Assembly: GCF_900129575.1 (NCBI RefSeq)
Contig: NZ_FQWE01000006.1
Location: 186,001 to 250,000, forward strand
Direction: 5' to 3'
DNA length: 64,000 bases
Origin: Flavobacterium segetis
GTDB lineage: Bacteria > Bacteroidota > Bacteroidia > Flavobacteriales > Flavobacteriaceae
Position 1 is the first letter of the stretch; every line of letters starts with the position of its first letter. Shown here in pieces: positions 53,964 to 63,739 of the stretch. The notes under the pieces were generated by a model. That model had not been told where the DNA came from. It saw only the letters and a list, made by a program, of their open reading frames with translations, and did no database searches. The translations under genes were made by a program, and so were the position numbers.

Positions 53964-53993
53964 CAAATTTAGAATAAAAGTTTATTCTTTCAA
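53964..53993 (-). promoter_or_regulatory. Bacteroidota-type promoter of the patatin gene
   Basis: TTG (53991-53993), 19 bases, TAAATTTG (53964-53971) on the minus strand, 21 bases ahead of the ATG at 53942; the -33 element lies in the last codons of the aminopeptidase gene. Confidence 0.4.
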
Positions 53994-56048
53994 TAACCGA
54001 TTCAATTGAAATTTTTCCTTTTCATTTAAATCAACAATAATATTTTCAAATGAAAGTCTCATTTTATCGTTTTTTAATAGATTCCTGATGTTGTCGCGTC
54101 CAAATTTAGAAAACTGCCAAATATGACTTGTAGTAGCATTAACTAAATTTTTTAAAACTAAATCATCGATTAATCGAAAAGAAATTAGATTTTGTAAAGC
54201 GTTTTGACGTGTAGATACTTCAAAATCACCTGATGAATATTCTATTAACTCATTTATATATTGCACTCTATTTTGAATAAAATTTGGTGTATTTAAAGCT
54301 AAGGACAACCACAAATTTCTTAAGTTGTAATCGTTAAATCCTATCCAAGTTTTACTTTTTTCTAAATATTCAACGCGGTGTTCTGGAAAATTATTCCATA
54401 AATTAAATAAAGCGATTTCTTGCGTTTGATATGATTTATCATCTAGTAAAGTTTCATACTGTATTCTAAAATCCGCTGGGATTTTACTAAAATTACTAGC
54501 CACGGCTTGACGAATTTGTAAATTATTAGTATGTAATGCAAGCAGTAGCAGTTGTTTCTTGTCCTCCCATTTTTCATTTTTAACCTGGTTAAGAATGGCT
54601 TCTTTTACCGTAAAATAAACATCTGTGTGCATAATTTCGACAAAGAAATCCTTTTTATCAGAAATCGGTTTATTTCGTAATTGATCAACTTTTAAAAACA
54701 CCTTCATTGAATTATTTTTTTTTAATAAATCATTGGCCTTTGACGTATCAAATTCAGTTGTTTCCAGCCAAACTTTACTATAACTATTTAGATCAAAAGA
54801 AGAAACTTTGCTAATTTCAGCAAAGAAATCTTGCGTATCAACAGACTTAAAAGCATTTTTTTTCAAATAAGAATATACTACTTTTTTGAATTTTTTCTCG
54901 CCTATTGATTCTTGTAATACAAACAATGCCCAAGCACCTTTTTGATAAAATGTAAGTGAACTTGCTTTGGCGTTCAACACAGGAATAGTATCGGTTCTTG
55001 AGGCAAACTTTAATTGCTGTGCTGATTCATATAATTTAGAATAAAAGTAATCATCACCATATACTTCTTTTTCTGCTAACAAAGCATAATAAGTCGCAAA
55101 ACCTTCTTGTAACCAATGGTGCTTGCCGCTTATGGCAGTGATTAAATTTCCAAACCATTGATGTGCTAATTCATGTGCATTCACATTGGTATAACTTCGA
55201 TCTTCAAAACCTATTGAATCAATCATATATCTTGATGAAAATACGGTTGCCGCAGTGTTTTCCATTCCGGCATATAAAAAGTCACGAACAGGAATTTGCT
55301 TATAAGTCTCCCAAGGATACTTCACTCCTATTTCTTTTTCTAAAAAATCAAACATAATTTTAGAGTATCGATAAGTAGGTTCAAATCTAGATTTATCTTC
55401 AGGTTGGTAATACATTTCTAATGGAATTCCTGATGTCGATAATTGAGTTTGCTTTGCATATTTCCCTATCGCAAGCATCAATAAATAGGAGCTCATGGGT
55501 TTCTTCATTCGGTAACTCCAAACAGATAATCTATCAGTTTCTAATTTTGAGTCTAATGCTCCATTCGATATTACCTCATATTCTTTATCGAAGGAAATAG
55601 TTAAATTGAAAGTCACTTTTTCATTCACATCGTCAAAGCTAGGGAACCAATGGCTCGTATATTTTCCTTGTCCTTGTGTCCAAATTTGTAAATTATTTTT
55701 TTCTAAGGAACCAATAAAATACATCGTTTGTTTTGGCGTAGCGGAATATTGAAAAGTCAAAGTGTTTTTTCCTTTTTTAAATGGGAAAATAATTTGTAAA
55801 TCCTTTTGAGTATTTATAAAATTAATCGTTTTACCATTCAATTTTAAATTAGAAAATATCATGTTTTGAGCATCAATTTTAATAGTATCTATGCTTTTGA
55901 GTACTTCAAAATCATATTGCACATCCCCAACAACAGTTTTACTCAGAGGATTTATATTAATTTTTCCCAAAACACTTTTAAAATCAACAAATTTTGATTG
56001 TTGTGCAAAAACAAATGAGGTTATGAATAAAAAGAAGAAATATTTCAT
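53982..56048 (-). CDS. M1-family metallo-aminopeptidase, secreted
   Basis: The 688-residue zinc peptidase has a typical signal peptide (MKYFFFLFITSFVFAQQ, cleavage near residue 16). The zinc site is HELAHQ (His292, Glu293, His296) with the third ligand Glu315 in QEGFATYYAL, and the substrate-recognition GAMEN-like motif reads AGMENTAATVF. It trims N-terminal residues from peptides in the periplasm. The C-terminal 250 residues are a HEAT-like helical domain usual for M1 enzymes. A TAACTTTG box at 56072-56079 is a candidate -7 element. Confidence 0.92.
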   Translation of the reverse strand: MKYFFFLFITSFVFAQQSKFVDFKSVLGKININPLSKTVVGDVQYDFEVLKSIDTIKIDAQNMIFSNLKLNGKTINFINTQKDLQIIFPFKKGKNTLTFQYSATPKQTMYFIGSLEKNNLQIWTQGQGKYTSHWFPSFDDVNEKVTFNLTISFDKEYEVISNGALDSKLETDRLSVWSYRMKKPMSSYLLMLAIGKYAKQTQLSTSGIPLEMYYQPEDKSRFEPTYRYSKIMFDFLEKEIGVKYPWETYKQIPVRDFLYAGMENTAATVFSSRYMIDSIGFEDRSYTNVNAHELAHQWFGNLITAISGKHHWLQEGFATYYALLAEKEVYGDDYFYSKLYESAQQLKFASRTDTIPVLNAKASSLTFYQKGAWALFVLQESIGEKKFKKVVYSYLKKNAFKSVDTQDFFAEISKVSSFDLNSYSKVWLETTEFDTSKANDLLKKNNSMKVFLKVDQLRNKPISDKKDFFVEIMHTDVYFTVKEAILNQVKNEKWEDKKQLLLLALHTNNLQIRQAVASNFSKIPADFRIQYETLLDDKSYQTQEIALFNLWNNFPEHRVEYLEKSKTWIGFNDYNLRNLWLSLALNTPNFIQNRVQYINELIEYSSGDFEVSTRQNALQNLISFRLIDDLVLKNLVNATTSHIWQFSKFGRDNIRNLLKNDKMRLSFENIIVDLNEKEKFQLNRLLKE

Positions 56049-56146
56049 TGGTATTATTTTTACAAAAATCTCAAAGTTACAATCAATTGTTTAAAAACAG
56101 AATGCTTTGCCTAAGTTTACGGTAACAAAACTACACTAAAATCCCA

Positions 56147-56884
56147 TTGAAAACAAAAGCCGTATTTAACTGGAGCAGCGGAAAAGATTCTGCTTTAGCT
56201 CTTTATAAAGTCATACAAAATCAAGAATTTGAAATCACTTGCTTATTAACAAGTGTGAATCAAGAATTTCAGCGTATTTCCATGCATGGTGTGCGTGTTG
56301 CGCTTTTAAAACAGCAAGCTCAAAGTATTGGATTGTCGCTGGAAATCATGCAAATACCCGAAATGCCTTCAATGGATGCTTACGAAGATGTAATGAATGA
56401 AACTTTGACGAAGCTAGAGAATCAGGGAAATACGTATTCAATTTTTGGAGATATTTTTCTGGAGGATTTAAGAAAATATCGAGAATATCAATTAGAAAAA
56501 TTAGGTATGAAGGCAGTTTTTCCTCTTTGGAAAACACCATCTATAGATTTGATTCAACAATTTATTACTTTGGGATTTAAAACAATAGTGGTTTGTGTCA
56601 ACGAACAGTTTCTGGATAAAAGTTTTCTTGGACGAATTATAGATCAAGATTTTATCAATGACTTACCCGAGAGCGTAGACGTGTGCGGTGAAAATGGTGA
56701 ATTTCATACTTTTACTTTCGACGGACCCATTTTTTCAAAACCAATACTTTTTGATATTGGTGACATTGTTTATCGAAAATATCAGGGACCAAAACAAGAA
56801 AAATCATCTAATACAAATTGCGAAATAGGTATTTTCGACCCATTTAAATTTGGATTTTGGTATCTTGATTTAAAACCAAAATGA
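56147..56884 (+). CDS. Dph6-like ATP-pyrophosphatase (diphthine--ammonia ligase family), TTG start
   Basis: The 245-residue protein has the PP-loop FNWSSGKDSALALYK at residues 8-22 and VCGENGEFHTFTFDGPIF, both hallmarks of the DUF71/Dph6 group of adenylating enzymes. Bacteria do not make diphthamide, so the bacterial homologue amidates or activates something else. The start is TTG at 56147; there is no in-frame ATG nearby upstream and the PP-loop must be near the N-terminus, so a non-ATG start is well supported. It diverges from the M1 peptidase gene and converges with the histidine kinase gene. Confidence 0.85.
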   Translation: MKTKAVFNWSSGKDSALALYKVIQNQEFEITCLLTSVNQEFQRISMHGVRVALLKQQAQSIGLSLEIMQIPEMPSMDAYEDVMNETLTKLENQGNTYSIFGDIFLEDLRKYREYQLEKLGMKAVFPLWKTPSIDLIQQFITLGFKTIVVCVNEQFLDKSFLGRIIDQDFINDLPESVDVCGENGEFHTFTFDGPIFSKPILFDIGDIVYRKYQGPKQEKSSNTNCEIGIFDPFKFGFWYLDLKPK

Positions 56885-56897
56885 TGATTTAAAAAAG

Positions 56898-58109
56898 TTA
56901 CTTTTTATTTCGTGCCAACGTAAAAAAGAATTTAGATCCTTCGCCAAGTTTTGAATGTACTGAAATAGTACCACCCAAATCTTCAACTATTTTTTTTACA
57001 GTTGCTAAGCCTATTCCAGTTCCTTTTACCCCAAATCGATCCACACCTTCGACTATGGTAAACAAGTCAAAGATATTTTTTTGATTTTCTTTTGAAATTC
57101 CAATTCCATTATCAGTGACGGTAATCATATAAAAATCAAGCTCTTCAGTGATAATAATATCTATTTTTATTTTTTCTTCATCATTATATTTTATAGCATT
57201 TGTAACTAAATTATTCAAAATTTGCTCAAAAGCGATTTTGTCCACGCACATTGAATTTGCTGTAGTTTTAAAAGTAATGATACAATTATCTTTAAAAACG
57301 TAGAGATTCGAAAAATCTTTCTCAAGATCAGCGATAAAAACTTCATTACAGTTTTCTTTGTCTAACAGACTAGATTTACTATGGAGTAATAAATTATCGA
57401 TCATTTCTTTCAATTTTACTGTTGAACTTTTAATCAAATTAATCACTTCAATACCCTCAAGATCTATTAGATTACCATAATTCTCCATAAAAAAGTCAGT
57501 TAAGCCACTAATATTGACTAAAGGAGATTTTAGATCATGTGCAGCAATATAGGCAAAGCGCTCCAAGTCATCATTTTTCTTTTTAAGCGCAAACATCGTT
57601 TTATCGAGTTCAATTTTATTAGCTCGTAATTCTAATAACTTCATTGTTTGGTCCGCTAATGCCTGCAACGCTGTTTTTTGCGCTTCTGTTAGAGTTTTAG
57701 ACTTATGATCAATCACACAAATAGTCCCAAGAGGAAGTCCATTTAAATTTTTTATCGATGCACCAGCATAAAAGACAATATTATTTGTACCACTCACAAG
57801 AGGATTATCACGAAAACGAGTATCTTGACGAGCATCACTAATTTCAAAAACTGGGTTTGTATCATTGATAGCGTGAGCACAAAAAGAAATTTCCCTTGGT
57901 GTTTCATCAATATCTAATCCTTTCCGGGATTTAAACCATTGGCGATTATCATCAACGAAAGTGATTAAAGCAACAGGAGTCTCGCATATTTGAGAAGCCA
58001 ATATTGTTAAATTATCGTATTCGGCTTCTGGTAAAGTATCTAAAATCGAGTATGCTTTTAAAGATTTAATTCTTTCTTTTTCTTTGGTAAATTTATCTGG
58101 GGCGATCAT
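56898..58109 (-). CDS. Soluble GAF-domain sensor histidine kinase, orphan
   Basis: The 403-residue protein has a GAF domain (about residues 25-165, EAEYDNLTILASQICETPVA onward), a coiled linker, the His box FAYIAAHDLKSPLVNI with the phospho-acceptor His191, and an HATPase domain with N box LNNLVTNAIKY and glycine boxes DNGIGIS and GTGIGLATVKKIV. It has no membrane segment, so it senses a cytoplasmic signal. No response regulator gene is adjacent. A TACATTTG box on the minus strand (58188-58195) is a candidate -7 element 79 bases ahead of the start. Confidence 0.92.
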   Translation of the reverse strand: MIAPDKFTKEKERIKSLKAYSILDTLPEAEYDNLTILASQICETPVALITFVDDNRQWFKSRKGLDIDETPREISFCAHAINDTNPVFEISDARQDTRFRDNPLVSGTNNIVFYAGASIKNLNGLPLGTICVIDHKSKTLTEAQKTALQALADQTMKLLELRANKIELDKTMFALKKKNDDLERFAYIAAHDLKSPLVNISGLTDFFMENYGNLIDLEGIEVINLIKSSTVKLKEMIDNLLLHSKSSLLDKENCNEVFIADLEKDFSNLYVFKDNCIITFKTTANSMCVDKIAFEQILNNLVTNAIKYNDEEKIKIDIIITEELDFYMITVTDNGIGISKENQKNIFDLFTIVEGVDRFGVKGTGIGLATVKKIVEDLGGTISVHSKLGEGSKFFFTLARNKK

Positions 58110-58187
58110 TGATTATTTTTTTTTTGATTATTGTGAACATGTAGCAAGTGAGGCTGTCAATTTCTTCAATAAAATAAAAACATAGCA

Positions 58188-58195
58188 CAAATGTA
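58188..58195 (-). promoter_or_regulatory. -7 box (TACATTTG) for the histidine kinase gene
   Basis: TAnnTTTG match on the minus strand, 79 bases ahead of the ATG at 58109. No convincing -33 partner is seen. Confidence 0.3.
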
Positions 58196-58327
58196 AAATT
58201 AATCAAATTTTGAAATTTGTATTTTTAAGACCTATATTTTTATGTAAAATTTAATAATACAATTAGAGTTAGAATTTAAAATAAAGCAGTGTTAGTAGTT
58301 AATAAACGATTCCTTAAAAGCATAGTT

Positions 58328-58510
58328 CACTCGTTGGGTGTAATTAGTTTATGATGGTGATTTTTCGTCAGTTCGAGTATTTTTCGATAGAAAAATATGT
58401 CGAGAACAAGAAAAATTTCATTAAAAACGGTTCTCGATACATTTATTGCTCCTTTTTAATTCATAAAAAAACACTCGAACTGACGTTTTGAATAATTACA
58501 CCCAACGGGT
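58328..58510. repeat. MITE-like element with nested inverted repeats
   Basis: The element has three perfect nested arms: CGTTGGGTGTAATTA (58332-58346) with 58493-58507, CGTCAGTTCGAGT (58366-58378) with 58473-58485, and TCGAGAAC (58400-58407) with 58430-58437. The outer arm extends with one mismatch (ACTC/GGGT) to 58329 and 58510. CATAGTT occurs at 58321-58327 and again at 58511-58517, a possible 7-base target duplication. It carries no ORF. Motifs like TCAGTTCGAGT are, to my knowledge, common between genes in flavobacteria. Confidence 0.7.
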
Positions 58511-58603
58511 CATAGTTATATTTTTAATAACTCTAAAAGTATTCTTTATTTCTATTTTTTAGAAGTTGTAAACATTTTTTTAGCGATGAAAAAAGAGAAA
58601 GAT

Positions 58604-59149
58604 TTAGCGCTCATCGTACATTTTAAGAAGTTGTGTGACGGTGTTCCAGTTGCGTATTATGGCAATTACACTTAATTTCTTTTCAATATACTTTTGATCA
58701 AATCGCGTTTTACCAGCGCCAACTGCATATTTTATAAAAATTTTATTACCTTCAATACAAGCTTCATCAGGCTTAAATTGACTTATCCTTAGATCATTCA
58801 TACTAGAACTAGACAAAGTTGTGGAGATAAAAGCAACATATAATTTTTTAAGATCCACTTCTTTGTCTTTTAAAAAAGGATTATTTTCTAGGCAAGCTTC
58901 CAAATCCTTTTTTCCAATAACCACTACTGGAACTTCGTGACCAAAACTCTTAAAAATTTCTTGCTTTATTTTGAAACCTATAGCAGCTGCATTTTCCTCT
59001 TCAGCATCCACAAATACATTACCTGATTGTATGTAAGTTTGTACATTTTGAAAACCAATAGATTCCAAATTTTTTATTAAAGCTTCCATTTTTATCATGC
59101 TATGACCAGAAACATTGATACCACGAAGTAAAGCAAGATGAGTTGTCAT
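58604..59149 (-). CDS. DUF1697 domain protein
   Basis: The 181-residue protein opens MTTHLALLRGINVSGHSMIK and continues FQNVQTYIQSGNVFVDA, the unmistakable DUF1697 (COG3797) pattern. The family is widespread in bacteria, soluble and without known activity. The length is normal. A MITE-like repeat lies 94 bases past its stop. Confidence 0.9.
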   Translation of the reverse strand: MTTHLALLRGINVSGHSMIKMEALIKNLESIGFQNVQTYIQSGNVFVDAEEENAAAIGFKIKQEIFKSFGHEVPVVVIGKKDLEACLENNPFLKDKEVDLKKLYVAFISTTLSSSSMNDLRISQFKPDEACIEGNKIFIKYAVGAGKTRFDQKYIEKKLSVIAIIRNWNTVTQLLKMYDER

Positions 59150-59246
59150 AATTATTTTTTTATTTATTGCGAAGATATTATGATTTGAATTAAAACAAGA
59201 ATTTAATATTGTAACATCATTTTATTTAAACTTTTCTAACGTAAGC

Positions 59247-59474
59247 TTATTCTTTTTTAGAACTGTCTTCTTTACTAACTTTTTCTATTTTTCGCAATTC
59301 TAAATACGACTTCATAAACACGACAGCTATAACCAAACGAAATATGCGATACACCCATATATTTACCTCCCAAATAAATAGTCTATGCATCGCCTCTTCA
59401 ATAAATAATGATCGCAGAAAGGAAATTAAAAACACAATCGCTAAGATCAAATAAATGGTTTTAGATATTTTCAT
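59247..59474 (-). CDS. Small two-helix membrane protein, 75 residues
   Basis: The frame MKISKTIYLILAIVFLISFL gives one membrane helix (about residues 7-24), a loop, and a second helix (YRIFRLVIAVVFMKSYL, about 42-58), then a charged tail ending KEDSSKKE. No domain is recognised. It does not overlap other genes and has normal codon use, so it is probably real, but no promoter is visible. Confidence 0.5.
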   Translation of the reverse strand: MKISKTIYLILAIVFLISFLRSLFIEEAMHRLFIWEVNIWVYRIFRLVIAVVFMKSYLELRKIEKVSKEDSSKKE

Positions 59475-60165
59475 AAACAGTTAAAGTGATTAAATTAAGG
59501 TGCAAGAAATTAAAATATTAATAAAAATAAATTTGCTGTTCTTTTTGTTTAAATGTGATATTTTCATTGTTTTTATTTTTCTAACAATCAATTTTAAAAA
59601 TTAAATTCTTTTTAAAAAAGCAAAAATAGTTTTTTATCGCATTTCGAAGAGAGTTGTGCGCATAAATAGCAAAGTAAAAAAAATAAAAACAGATCACATG
59701 AACTATCATCTGTAAATCACTTACATTTCGGCAATTTTCATGAAACATCCGCAGTGATACTAAGAGAGTTTACGTGTGAACTGTTTTTTAGATTTTTGAT
59801 TAGAATTATTTATAATAAATTTCCTAGCCATGATAACAGTGAAAAGCCTTTGCGAGCGGAATACCATTTTTTCTAGTTGTGGTAGAGCGACCAAAGGAAG
59901 ATCCTGCCACAAAATAGAAAAAAGGTGTGACGCCACAAAGCTTGAAACGATTAGCGAGAATAGCTCCCACAAAAAAAATCATCTCTGAGAATAAAATCAA
60001 TTTTTTACAGAACTTTTTAAGAGTAGCAACAAACCTATTATTCCCTTTTACAATTTTCGAAATTCCAAACAAAAAACTACCTTCGCTTTTGGAAATAAAA
60101 TAGAATATAACCTCTTAAAAAAGTGCTAAATTCTACAATCTACAATTTTAATTCTAATACTTATA
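59475..60165. other. 691-base gap with unresolved minus-strand reading frames
   Basis: Two overlapping minus-strand frames (59760-59972 and 59824-60072) show some hydrophobic segments but no start signal, no domain and no promoter; read as one, they could be a frameshifted remnant joined near 59830. Otherwise the gap holds A+T-rich sequence. I cannot support a gene here. Confidence 0.35.
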
Positions 60166-62274
60166 ATGTCTAATAACCTTCTTCTCACTCCTATCGAATA
60201 TTTAAAAGGTGTTGGTCCTAACAGGGGCGAATTGCTGCGCAAGGAGCTGGGAATTCATAAGTATGCAGACTTGGTTAATTTTTTTCCAAATAGATACATT
60301 GATAGAACCCGCTATTATAAAATAAACGAATTACAAAATAATGGTGCGGAAGTTCAAATTATTGGCAAAATAATCAATGTTAAAACAGTTGAATTTGGTA
60401 AAAGCCAAAAAAGATTGGTTGCTACGTTTGTGGATGATACGGGACAAATGGAGCTAGTGTGGTTTCAAGGTCACAAATGGATAAAGGAGAGTTTAAAGTT
60501 GAATGAAATTTGCGTAATATTTGGCAAATGCACCACTTTTGGGAATCTATTTAATATGGCGCATCCGGAAATTGAAATGATGAGCGAACACAAACAAAGC
60601 TTGCGTTCAGCAATGCAACCCGTTTATCCGTCAACTGAAACACTTACAAATCGCGGCGTTTCAAACAAAGTCATTAATAAAATGATGCAACAGCTGTTTC
60701 TCGAAACGCAAAACTTATTTATTGAGACATTGCCTGATTATTTAATTGACGAATTAAAGTTAATTTCTAAAAAAGAGGCGTTGTTCAACATCCATTTTCC
60801 TACTAGCACTGATACGTTGGCTAAAGCCAAATTTAGATTAATTTTTGAAGAATTATTCTTTATTCAGTTGCAATTAATTACTAAAAATCTCATCCAGAAA
60901 CATAAAATTAAAGGTCATCCATTTACGAAAGTGGGAGAATATTTTAATGATTTTTATCAAAACCACTTGCCTTTTGAGTTAACGAATGCTCAAAAAAGAG
61001 TGATAAAAGAGATAAGAACTGACATGGGTAGCAATGCGCAAATGAATCGCTTGTTGCAAGGCGATGTGGGTTCTGGCAAAACGATTGTTGCGTTTATGAG
61101 CATGCTGTTAGCGCTGGATAATGGCTTTCAGGCTTGTTTGATGGCTCCTACAGAAATTTTAGCGAACCAGCATTTTATAGGTTTATCTGAATTGGCACAA
61201 ACCACAAATATCAATATTAAAATTCTTACTGGCTCAACTAGAATTGCTCAAAGAAGAATTATTCACGAGGAGTTAGAAAACGGCACCTTAGACATACTTA
61301 TAGGAACTCACGCTTTAATTGAAGATAAAGTAAAATTTAAAAATTTAGGACTCGCCGTAATTGATGAACAACACCGTTTTGGAGTTGAACAACGCTCGAA
61401 ATTGTGGCGGAAAAATACAATTCCACCACATGTTTTAGTGATGACCGCTACCCCTATTCCTCGGACTTTAGCGATGAGTTTATATGGGGATTTAGATATT
61501 TCTGTAATTGATGAATTACCACCGGGTAGAAAACCGATACAAACTGTTCATAGATTTGACAGTAACCGATTGAAAGTATGGAAATTCCTGCGCGATGAAA
61601 TTGCTCTTGGTCGACAAATTTATATTGTATATCCATTAATTCAAGAATCAGAAAAAATGGATTATAAAGATTTAATGGATGGTTACGAGAGCATTTCTAG
61701 GGATTTTTCGTTGCCTCAGTATTCCATTTCCATCTTACATGGAAAGATGAAACCACTGGATAAAGATGCTGAAATGAAGCGCTTTTCAAGTGGGAAAACT
61801 AATATCATGGTCGCTACAACAGTTATTGAAGTGGGCGTAAATGTTCCTAATGCGAGTGTAATGATAATAGAAAGTGCGGAGCGTTTTGGCTTATCGCAAT
61901 TGCATCAGCTTCGGGGTCGTGTGGGTCGCGGTGCTGAACAAAGTTATTGTATTTTGATGACAAGTCACAAACTCAGTGCTGACAGTAAAACTAGAATGGA
62001 AACGATGGTGCGAACTAATGATGGATTTGAAATTGCTGAAGTCGACTTAAAACTTCGAGGTCCGGGCAATTTGATGGGTACGCAGCAAAGTGGAGTGCTA
62101 AATCTTCAAATCGCAGATTTAGTGCGAGACAGAGATGTTTTAGCCTTAGCAAGAAATTATGCAATGAAATTGTTACGGGAAGACCCTGCAATGCAAAAAT
62201 TGGAGCACAGTACTTTGCGAGCAGTTTATATGGAAATGACAAAGAAAAAGAATATCTGGAATTATATTAGTTAG
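60166..62274 (+). CDS. recG: ATP-dependent DNA helicase RecG
   Basis: The 702-residue helicase remodels stalled replication forks and branched DNA. It starts with the wedge (OB-fold) domain: PIEYLKGVGPNRGELLRKEL, NFFPNRYIDRT, and AEVQIIGKIINVKTVEFGKS. Motor motifs follow: LLQGDVGSGKTIVAFMSM, APTEILANQH, DEQHRFGVEQRS, TATPIPRTLAM and QLRGRVGRGAEQSYC, then the TRG-like tail RGPGNLMGTQQSG. Length and order are those of RecG. Confidence 0.96.
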   Translation: MSNNLLLTPIEYLKGVGPNRGELLRKELGIHKYADLVNFFPNRYIDRTRYYKINELQNNGAEVQIIGKIINVKTVEFGKSQKRLVATFVDDTGQMELVWFQGHKWIKESLKLNEICVIFGKCTTFGNLFNMAHPEIEMMSEHKQSLRSAMQPVYPSTETLTNRGVSNKVINKMMQQLFLETQNLFIETLPDYLIDELKLISKKEALFNIHFPTSTDTLAKAKFRLIFEELFFIQLQLITKNLIQKHKIKGHPFTKVGEYFNDFYQNHLPFELTNAQKRVIKEIRTDMGSNAQMNRLLQGDVGSGKTIVAFMSMLLALDNGFQACLMAPTEILANQHFIGLSELAQTTNINIKILTGSTRIAQRRIIHEELENGTLDILIGTHALIEDKVKFKNLGLAVIDEQHRFGVEQRSKLWRKNTIPPHVLVMTATPIPRTLAMSLYGDLDISVIDELPPGRKPIQTVHRFDSNRLKVWKFLRDEIALGRQIYIVYPLIQESEKMDYKDLMDGYESISRDFSLPQYSISILHGKMKPLDKDAEMKRFSSGKTNIMVATTVIEVGVNVPNASVMIIESAERFGLSQLHQLRGRVGRGAEQSYCILMTSHKLSADSKTRMETMVRTNDGFEIAEVDLKLRGPGNLMGTQQSGVLNLQIADLVRDRDVLALARNYAMKLLREDPAMQKLEHSTLRAVYMEMTKKKNIWNYIS

Positions 62275-62615
62275 AAAGTTTTTGATTTTTGATTAAACCT
62301 TCTACATTTTCAGTTGTCCAATACGCATACAATTTAAATGTAATGTATTCTGATAATGATTTTTTTGTTCAGTGATACTAATTTGTATCCTAATTTGAAA
62401 TAAAATGTAATTAATTTAGCATAAAAAAATCTTACAAATAATTGCAAAAAAACATATTTTTTGACAAAAAAAAAATACATTTTCGCGATTGGTTTAATAT
62501 TTGTATGTACAAACGTTAAATAATAATCAACATATACTGAAATCCCAATTGTAAAAGCTAAATTTGCTTTTTAACTAAAATTACTGATAAATAATCCTAC
62601 TTTACATTTTATAAT
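62275..62615. other. Gap before the RND efflux operon
   Basis: No ORF. A palindrome-like TTTGTA-tg-TACAAA (62500-62513) directly overlaps a near-consensus box TAATATTTG (62495-62503, one base longer than TAnnTTTG), so it may be the promoter-operator of the efflux operon. Confidence 0.45.
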
Positions 62616-63680
62616 ATGAAAATTAAATACATAGTTTATACCTTATTAACCATAGGAATCGTTGGATTTATTGGTTATAGAATTAATTCTAACAGCAATA
62701 AGGCCAACGATTCAAAGGATCAAAAGGGAAAAGGCAAACCAACGGCGCTAAGCGGAATGGTTGTTAAATTCGAAACTTTTGACAATAATCTTTCGCTCTC
62801 AGGATCTATTGAAGCTAATGAGCAAGTAGAAATTCGAAGTGAGGTTTCAGGAATTGTAGAAGGTATTTATTTTCAGGAAGGTGCTAACGTTACTAAAGGT
62901 CAAGTACTTTTTAAAGTTAATGACATTGAGTTGAAAGCACAATTAAGACAAACAGCCACGCGTGAAGGATTAGCCTCTGAAAATGAAAGAAGAGCCAAAT
63001 TATTACTACAAAAAGAAGCTATAAGTCAAGAGGAATACGATTTAGCAAGAGCTGATCTTAAGTCCTCACAAGCACAAAGCCAATTGATACAAGCTCAAAT
63101 TTCGAAGACAGCAGTAAGAGCACCTTTCTCTGGGAAAATTGGTTTGCGTTCTATTTCTCCCGGAACTTATATCACCCCAATGATATTAGTAGCAAAATTA
63201 GTAAACATTGGAAAACTTAAAATTACTTTTTCAATTCCTGAGAAATATGCAAATCAAGTTAGAACAAATACTATCATATCCTTTAAAGTAGCAGGTTCAG
63301 ACAAACAGTATAGTGCTAAAATTTATGCTATTGACCCAGAAATTGCAGTTGCAACACGTACATTGCAAGTTCGAGCAATTGCAGAAAACAAAGACGGCAA
63401 ATTATTACCTGGAACTTTTGCAGATGTAGAATTACCGTTAGACATAATCAAGGACGCCATAGTCATTCCTACAGAAGCTATAATCCCAATTCAAAACGGT
63501 AAAAAAGTTTTCATTACTGATAACGGAATTGCTAAAGAATTAATGATAGAAACAGCCACTAGAACAGAAACATCAGTGCTTGTACTTTCAGGACTTAAGG
63601 AAGGTGATACTCTGATTACGAATGGTGTTATGTCCTTAAAAAATGATGATAAAGTAAAAGTTACCATTAAAAAGATTTAA
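62616..63680 (+). CDS. RND efflux periplasmic adaptor (membrane fusion protein)
   Basis: The 354-residue protein has an N-terminal membrane anchor (about residues 4-22, basic start), then the HlyD-like fold: lipoyl half LSLSGSIEANEQVEIRSEVS and VRAPFSGKIGLRSISPGTYI, with a coiled coil between them. It links the inner-membrane RND pump, encoded next, to an outer-membrane TolC-like channel. The gene is 59 bases ahead of the RND gene. No TetR-type regulator or TolC gene is in the window, though in this phylum they often adjoin. Confidence 0.92.
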   Translation: MKIKYIVYTLLTIGIVGFIGYRINSNSNKANDSKDQKGKGKPTALSGMVVKFETFDNNLSLSGSIEANEQVEIRSEVSGIVEGIYFQEGANVTKGQVLFKVNDIELKAQLRQTATREGLASENERRAKLLLQKEAISQEEYDLARADLKSSQAQSQLIQAQISKTAVRAPFSGKIGLRSISPGTYITPMILVAKLVNIGKLKITFSIPEKYANQVRTNTIISFKVAGSDKQYSAKIYAIDPEIAVATRTLQVRAIAENKDGKLLPGTFADVELPLDIIKDAIVIPTEAIIPIQNGKKVFITDNGIAKELMIETATRTETSVLVLSGLKEGDTLITNGVMSLKNDDKVKVTIKKI

Positions 63681-63739
63681 AAATTAGACTATATCCTTTT
63701 TAAAAATCTAAATTCCAAAATCTAAAATCTAAATTTTAA

